From positions 1 through 19,353 of the forward strand of contig JAQTSH010000008.1 in the NCBI GenBank assembly GCA_028711405.1: a stretch of DNA of 19,353 nt, in the 5' to 3' direction. Positions 15,511 through 19,353 of this stretch are shown piece after piece (the stretch's first letter is position 1; each line of letters opens with the position of its first letter). The DNA comes from Methanoregula sp. Its GTDB lineage: Archaea > Halobacteriota > Methanomicrobia > Methanomicrobiales > Methanospirillaceae. Position numbers and translations under genes: made by a program. The notes beneath the pieces are model-generated. The model was given only the letters and a program-made list of their open reading frames with translations, searched no databases and was not told the DNA's origin.

Positions 15511-15729
15511 TCAGGAACACTCGCGAAGCAGATCGTCAACAGAAGATATCTCCTTTGTTCTCCCACACCGGATATCCTCGTCACATCTGCGAATGAGCTG
15601 CATAGTTGCAGGGTTGCTCAGGATTTCAACAGTATCGGTAAGTGCTTCGAGATCCTCACGCCGGACCATATCTGCCCGGATTTTTTTAACCTCTTTATAA
15701 ATCTCGTCAATTGTAACCCCAGAGCTCAT
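15511..15729 (-). CDS. relB: RelB-type antitoxin
   Basis: The 72-residue protein starts MSSGVTIDEIYKEVKKIRA and continues with MVRREDLEALTDTVEILSN, then GRTKEISSVDDLLRE near the end: an N-terminal helical dimerisation region followed by a charged segment that would wrap the toxin. This matches small archaeal antitoxins of the RelB/Phd kind encoded just ahead of RelE toxins. ATG 15729 is preferred because a TATA-like CTTATATTG lies about 25 bases upstream, which predicts a leaderless transcript. The upstream in-frame ATG 15771 would add 14 residues and lie before the box. It is likely co-transcribed with the toxin and autoregulated, as is usual for this family. Confidence 0.75.
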   Translation of the reverse strand: MSSGVTIDEIYKEVKKIRADMVRREDLEALTDTVEILSNPATMQLIRRCDEDIRCGRTKEISSVDDLLRECS

Positions 15730-15771
15730 GATGGTACTAGGATCACCGGCAATATAAGAATTCGGAAACAT

Positions 15772-16300
15772 TGTTCCAGTGTCGGTTCACCACCTCATAA
15801 TTCCCCTGAATCTCCTGTATAATCCCTCCCCTTCATGCCATTGCACCATTTCGCGGCGTTTTGTTAATAGAGCGTTCGATGCCGGTTCCTATCCTGCATT
15901 AGCGGGAATAGTAAATTCTTTTTTTTCCATCGTTTTGCATCTATCCCTGGACAAACACCTGCGATTATTCGATCGTGCTTTGCCCTGAAATGGGAAGTCA
16001 TACCATTCAACAGGTGTTGGACAGTTTCCATTTTTAATTGAGACTCATAATGTACGAGTATGAGATTCCTAAAATGGGGAACATCTGCGAAGTACCAGAA
16101 TTGGACAAGACAAGTATTCTTACCATTCCAAAAAAATAAAACAAAATACTTTACAGATTAACGACAAAATACATCCTGCGTATGTATGTATGGAGTGACT
16201 CTCGTATCCCGATTGTTCCGGGGATTCTTAATTCCGGGGAGTCTTTAACCGCAAGGGGACATATTTCGCCCTCAGATACCATTTCATCACATAAAAAAAC
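15772..16300. other. Intergenic stretch, no supported gene
   Basis: I see no gene here. A 6-bp inverted repeat (CTCATA/TATGAG) lies at about 16044-16064. A 29-codon frame (16050-16139, starting MYEYEIPKMGNIC) overlaps it but has no ribosome site. CATAAAAAAAC at about 16290 is a possible TATA box that would start a transcript just before the hairpin array at 16335. Confidence 0.4.
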
Positions 16301-16334
16301 GAACATGAACGGGTACAGGTTCGCACCTAAAAGC

Positions 16335-16495
16335 TTGAAAAACACGAAATTGTTTTTCATAGGAACTGCCGATGAACCGACGTCGTCACAAACCTACAGC
16401 ATGAAAACGGCGGTAGCCGTTTTCATAAGAACCTCCCATGTGCCCTGGAGGGTACACAAATACACAATGAAAACTGTCTACAGACGGATTTTCAT
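16335..16495 (+). promoter_or_regulatory. Three tandem hairpins with exact 66-nt period in leader
   Basis: Units start at 16335, 16401 and 16467. Stem 1: TGAAAAACA/TGTTTTTCA, loop CGAAAT, 9 bp. Stem 2: ATGAAAACGGC/GCCGTTTTCAT, loop GGTA, 11 bp. Stem 3: ATGAAAA plus CTGTC paired with GACGG plus TTTTCAT, 12 bp with one bulged A and one G-U pair, loop TACA. Each right arm is followed by A(A/G)GAA. The outer TGAAAA/TTTTCA pairs are shared while inner pairs differ yet still pair, which suggests selection on RNA structure. The array ends 40 bases before the surface-protein start at 16535. Confidence 0.6.
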
Positions 16496-16534
16496 AAGAA
16501 GGAATCCCGCCCGGCATCCAACATGGGTGACCAC

Positions 16535-18889
16535 ATGAACCCTGGAAAATACCGGTTTCTGGTGAAGTTCGGATTCATCATTATCCTCGTAACATGCATG
16601 GTTGTTCCGGTAATGGCTGACCTCACCAGTAATCCATCGCAAAAACTCCTGCATGATCGAAACAACACGGGTCAATCCCCTTTTACAAACCCACCGGCAC
16701 ATACCCCGGAATGGATTATTCAGGGGGGGACAACGCGTGGCTATTTCGTGTACCTTTCTCCTGTTTATGGATCAGAAGGAACCATCTATACAGGAAATTA
16801 TGATAAAAATCTCACAACACCCACCAACCTGCCGCCCGTTGCAGCATTCACGGCAGATGTGACGAACGGGACAACACCGCTCGCAGTCAGGTTCACCGAT
16901 ACTTCTACCGGTTCACCGTCATCATGGGCATGGGACTTCGGTGATAGCACCACTTCAACCAGCCAGAACCCGGTCCATACCTTCATGTCACCAGGATGCT
17001 ACCCGGTACATCTTACTGCCACCAATTCAGCGGGCAGCAATACAACGATCAAAGACGGGTACATCACGGTAACTGCTCCTCCAACGACAACCCCGCGAGT
17101 AACCTTTCGTGCCTCGCCAGAAAGCGGTACAGTGCCCCTGACGGTCCGGTTCCACGATACTTCAACCCAGTCACCAACCGCCTGGCTCTGGGATTTTGGG
17201 GACGGTAACACTTCAACCAGCCAGAACCCGGCATACACCTACCTCCAACCAGGGAACTATACGGTCACCCTGGCTGCGAAAAACGAGTATGGCAGTTCCC
17301 GTTTGGCACTGGATACTCTCATTACAGTATATGCAAAAGCAATCAAGCCGGGTCCGGGTTTCACTGAAAATGTAAGTTCCGGGGTGACCCCACTCACGGT
17401 CCAGTTCAAGGATATGTCGGTCGGTCCGGAAATAACCGGATGGACGTGGGACTTCAACAATGATGGCATCATTGACAGTACCGATCAGAACCCGGTCTGC
17501 GTCTATAACCTGCCGGGCAACTACTCCGTCAATCTCACGGTAACCAATCCCTTCGGCACGAAAACGGTTTCACAACAAGAGGTCATCGCTGTCGCCAGCC
17601 TGGCACCAGTCGTTGCATTCACGGCAAACAGTACGGCGGGTTTTCCCCCCCTTGCGGTCCAGTTCAACGATACCGCAACCGGTCCGGACATTACCGGATG
17701 GATGTGGGACTTCAACAGTGATGGCATGATCGACAGCACTGCCCAGAACCCGGTCTGCGTCTACAACCTGCCGGGCAACTACACCGTCAATCTCATAGTT
17801 ACGAATACCTCCGGGACGAGAACAATTTCACAAAAAGATGTCATCACTGTTGGCAGCCTGGCACCCATCGTTACATTTACCGCACATAATGTAACGGGTA
17901 TCCCCCCTCTTGCCGTCCAGTTCAACGATACCTCAACCGGTCTCAACATTACCGGATGGGCGTGGGATTTCAACGGTGATGGGATCGTTGACAGCTCGGA
18001 CCAGAACCCCCTCTGTGTCTATTACCTGACGGGCAACTACACGGTCGATCTCACGGTCACGAATGCATTCGGATCGAATACATCACAAAGAACAGGTTTC
18101 GTGACCGTGACGAACGGGGCAGTGACCGCATTTATGGCGAATCCGACATCCGGGACGGCTCCTCTCGCGGTTCAGTTCAACGATACCTCGGTCGGTCCGG
18201 GTATTACCGGATGGGCGTGGGACTTCAACAATGATGGCATCATTGACAGCACTGACCAGAACCCGGTCTGCGTCTACAACCTGCCAGGTGACTATACGAT
18301 CAACCTTACCATCACGAACGCATATGGATCGAATACCACTTCCAAAAAAGAATGCATTATTGTCAGAGAACTGGCACCGGCTACCAGTTTCACCGCAACC
18401 AACAGGAGTGGCATCCCCCCTCTTGCGGTCCAGTTCAACGATACCTCAACCAGTCCGGACATTACCGGATGGGCTTGGGACTTTAACAATGATGGCATCA
18501 CGGACAGCACGGATCAAAACCCAATTTGTGTCTACTACCTGCCAGGCAACTACACCGTCAATCTGACAGTCACGAATATTTTCGGGACCACAACGACTTC
18601 ACAAAAAGATTTCATGACCCTATCCAGTGGAGTCCCGACAGCAAGGTTTTCTGTGAACCGGACAGCCGGTTCTGTACCACTTGCCATTCAGTTCAAAGAT
18701 ACATCTGTCGGTCCGAACAAAACGGCATGGGCATGGGACTTCAACAATGACGGGATGATCGACAGTACTGACCAGAATCCTCCCTGTGTCTACAACCTGC
18801 CCGGCAACTATACGATTAAACTTACCGTTACGAATGCCTATGGGTCAAACACGATAGTACGGAAGGGTTTTGTAACGGTGATGCCATGA
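16535..18889 (+). CDS. Secreted multi-PKD protein with truncated propeller
   Basis: The 784-residue protein starts at ATG 16535 (GGTGA at 16526-16530 fits this start rather than ATG 16523). The signal peptide (KYRFLVKFGFIIILVTCMVV, ending MAD) aligns with that of the giant protein. Residues about 34-91 match the first part of that protein's propeller (HDRNNTGQSPF, then GSEGTIYTGNYDKN), but the sequence jumps in mid-blade into the first PKD domain. Eight PKD domains follow (from about residue 98), two with WDFGD cores and six with a WDFNNDGxxDSTDQN core that also looks like a calcium-binding loop and has a Cys in NPVCVY. It ends directly after the last PKD, with no membrane anchor, cohesin, dockerin or sorting motif. 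Likely an extracellular spacer or adhesin; how it is retained at the cell is unclear. Confidence 0.85.
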   Translation: MNPGKYRFLVKFGFIIILVTCMVVPVMADLTSNPSQKLLHDRNNTGQSPFTNPPAHTPEWIIQGGTTRGYFVYLSPVYGSEGTIYTGNYDKNLTTPTNLPPVAAFTADVTNGTTPLAVRFTDTSTGSPSSWAWDFGDSTTSTSQNPVHTFMSPGCYPVHLTATNSAGSNTTIKDGYITVTAPPTTTPRVTFRASPESGTVPLTVRFHDTSTQSPTAWLWDFGDGNTSTSQNPAYTYLQPGNYTVTLAAKNEYGSSRLALDTLITVYAKAIKPGPGFTENVSSGVTPLTVQFKDMSVGPEITGWTWDFNNDGIIDSTDQNPVCVYNLPGNYSVNLTVTNPFGTKTVSQQEVIAVASLAPVVAFTANSTAGFPPLAVQFNDTATGPDITGWMWDFNSDGMIDSTAQNPVCVYNLPGNYTVNLIVTNTSGTRTISQKDVITVGSLAPIVTFTAHNVTGIPPLAVQFNDTSTGLNITGWAWDFNGDGIVDSSDQNPLCVYYLTGNYTVDLTVTNAFGSNTSQRTGFVTVTNGAVTAFMANPTSGTAPLAVQFNDTSVGPGITGWAWDFNNDGIIDSTDQNPVCVYNLPGDYTINLTITNAYGSNTTSKKECIIVRELAPATSFTATNRSGIPPLAVQFNDTSTSPDITGWAWDFNNDGITDSTDQNPICVYYLPGNYTVNLTVTNIFGTTTTSQKDFMTLSSGVPTARFSVNRTAGSVPLAIQFKDTSVGPNKTAWAWDFNNDGMIDSTDQNPPCVYNLPGNYTIKLTVTNAYGSNTIVRKGFVTVMP
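17340..18889 (+). repeat. Six tandem PKD-coding repeats of about 258 bp
   Basis: The TGGGA(C/T)TTCAAC core recurs at 17447, 17705, 17963, 18218, 18476 and 18734, giving periods of 258, 258, 255, 258 and 258 bases (85-86 codons). Long stretches, for example around GATGGCATCATTGACAG, are nearly identical between units, so the array arose by recent duplication and is a site for unequal recombination. Confidence 0.85.
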
Positions 18890-19196
18890 ATGAAGAGATA
18901 CGACAACTGAGGCAAAGACCCATACCGGTTTGAACATCCTCCCCATCTCACCCTCGGATTCCAGTGGCATCGTACCATGTGGGATCCCCGACCTGCATTC
19001 ATCCCGGCGTGAAAACCTCATCAGATAACAGGACGTATATGCCGCGATACCCGGCTTTTTCTTACCCGATGCCGGATGGGCATATCACCCGATACACCCG
19101 GTTCACGTCGGTTACGGCGACAACCCGGTGCGCGATCAGGTACACGGTCTGCGAAATGCCCGGATTATTTCCTGAAATGTATGGTACAACCAAAAC
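18890..19196. other. Intergenic stretch, no supported gene
   Basis: A GTG-initiated frame at 18964-19200 is open for 78 codons but has no ribosome site, and its composition (many Arg, Thr, Pro, Tyr) looks like chance. No terminator hairpin is clear after the PKD gene. Confidence 0.4.
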
Positions 19197-19206
19197 CTAA
19201 AAAAAA
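19197..19206 (+). promoter_or_regulatory. TATA-like element of the arginine decarboxylase gene
   Basis: CTAAAAAAAA lies 22-31 bases upstream of ATG 19228 and no Shine-Dalgarno site is present between them, which predicts a leaderless transcript. Confidence 0.45.
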
Positions 19207-19227
19207 GACACAACAAAAATAAACATT

Positions 19228-19353
19228 ATGTTTGTTCCCTCCAAGATCTTCTTCACTAAGGGGGTGGGTGTCCATAAAGATCGGTTGGCATCATTCGAAC
19301 TTGCGCTTCGTAAAGCCGGTATCGAGAAGTGCAACCTCGTCTATGTATCGAGT
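19228..19353 (+). CDS. pdaD: Pyruvoyl-dependent arginine decarboxylase (5' part)
   Basis: The first 42 codons are present; the gene runs off the window. The sequence MFVPSKIFFTKGVGVH, then ASFELALRKAGIEKCNLVYV and SS matches the N-terminus of archaeal pyruvoyl-dependent arginine decarboxylases. The last two residues visible (S41-S42) fit the Ser-Ser site where the proenzyme cuts itself to make a beta chain and an alpha chain with an N-terminal pyruvoyl group. The enzyme converts arginine to agmatine, the first step of polyamine synthesis in many euryarchaea, and agmatine is also needed for the agmatidine base of archaeal tRNA-Ile. The start is the only ATG ahead of the conserved region, and the transcript is probably leaderless. 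Confidence 0.85.
   Translation, partial: MFVPSKIFFTKGVGVHKDRLASFELALRKAGIEKCNLVYVSS

Noticed and set aside
16335..16495. Short palindromic repeats at regular spacing, CRISPR-like
   Set aside because: Repeat units share only the outer stem bases and differ in loop and inner stem; CRISPR repeats are nearly identical, and no cas gene is present.
18964..19200. 78-codon frame upstream of pdaD
   Set aside because: GTG start without ribosome site, skewed composition and no motif; it runs into the pdaD promoter.

Overview
The window looks like the chromosome of a methanogenic archaeon, most likely of the Methanomicrobiales (Methanoregula-like). Support comes from the content rather than from any marker gene: several DUF3344/PKD surface proteins typical of methanogens, archaeal TATA-box promoters with short or absent leaders, Shine-Dalgarno sites of the GGTG type, a solitary molbindin, and the start of a pyruvoyl-dependent arginine decarboxylase gene at the right edge. 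No rRNA or tRNA gene was seen.

Layout. 1-330: a nested hairpin that could be the end of an IS200/IS605-type element, then a promoter and a leader with an 8-bp inverted repeat. 333-2081: a membrane-anchored DUF3344/PKD surface protein. 2183-4536: a tight three-gene operon encoding an ABC-type ATPase with no membrane partner, a HypB-like P-loop GTPase, and a Fe-S protein with a histidine-rich tail. The C-terminal part of the Fe-S protein repeats the N-terminal nucleotide-binding segment of the ATPase, but with a broken P-loop. I read this as a candidate metallocentre maturation or metal-insertion system and as the most interesting locus here. 4537-5650: two small uncharacterised genes, one with a zinc-ribbon motif. 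5687-5896 (minus): a molbindin. 5900-8640: a decayed accessory island with a broken VapBC-like pair, an unassigned gene fragment and a frameshifted HicBA pair.

8906-14875 encodes a 1989-residue secreted protein: PKD, a PQQ-like beta-propeller, three PKDs, DUF3344, two PKDs, a possible carbohydrate-binding domain, PKD, DUF3344, PKD, then a cohesin-like domain and a dockerin at the C-terminus. 15246-15729 (minus) is an apparently intact RelBE-type toxin-antitoxin pair. 16535-18889 encodes a paralogous 784-residue protein that keeps the signal peptide and only the first part of the propeller, followed by eight PKD domains, six of them in 258-nt tandem repeats with an embedded calcium-loop-like motif. 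The pdaD gene begins at 19228 and runs off the window.

Two themes link the window. The first is surface-architecture evolution: DUF3344 occurs three times and PKD domains 18 times, recombined with different anchoring or assembly modules. The second is structured leaders: each of the three surface-protein genes is preceded by hairpin-forming sequence, most strikingly three hairpins spaced exactly 66 nt apart upstream of 16535.
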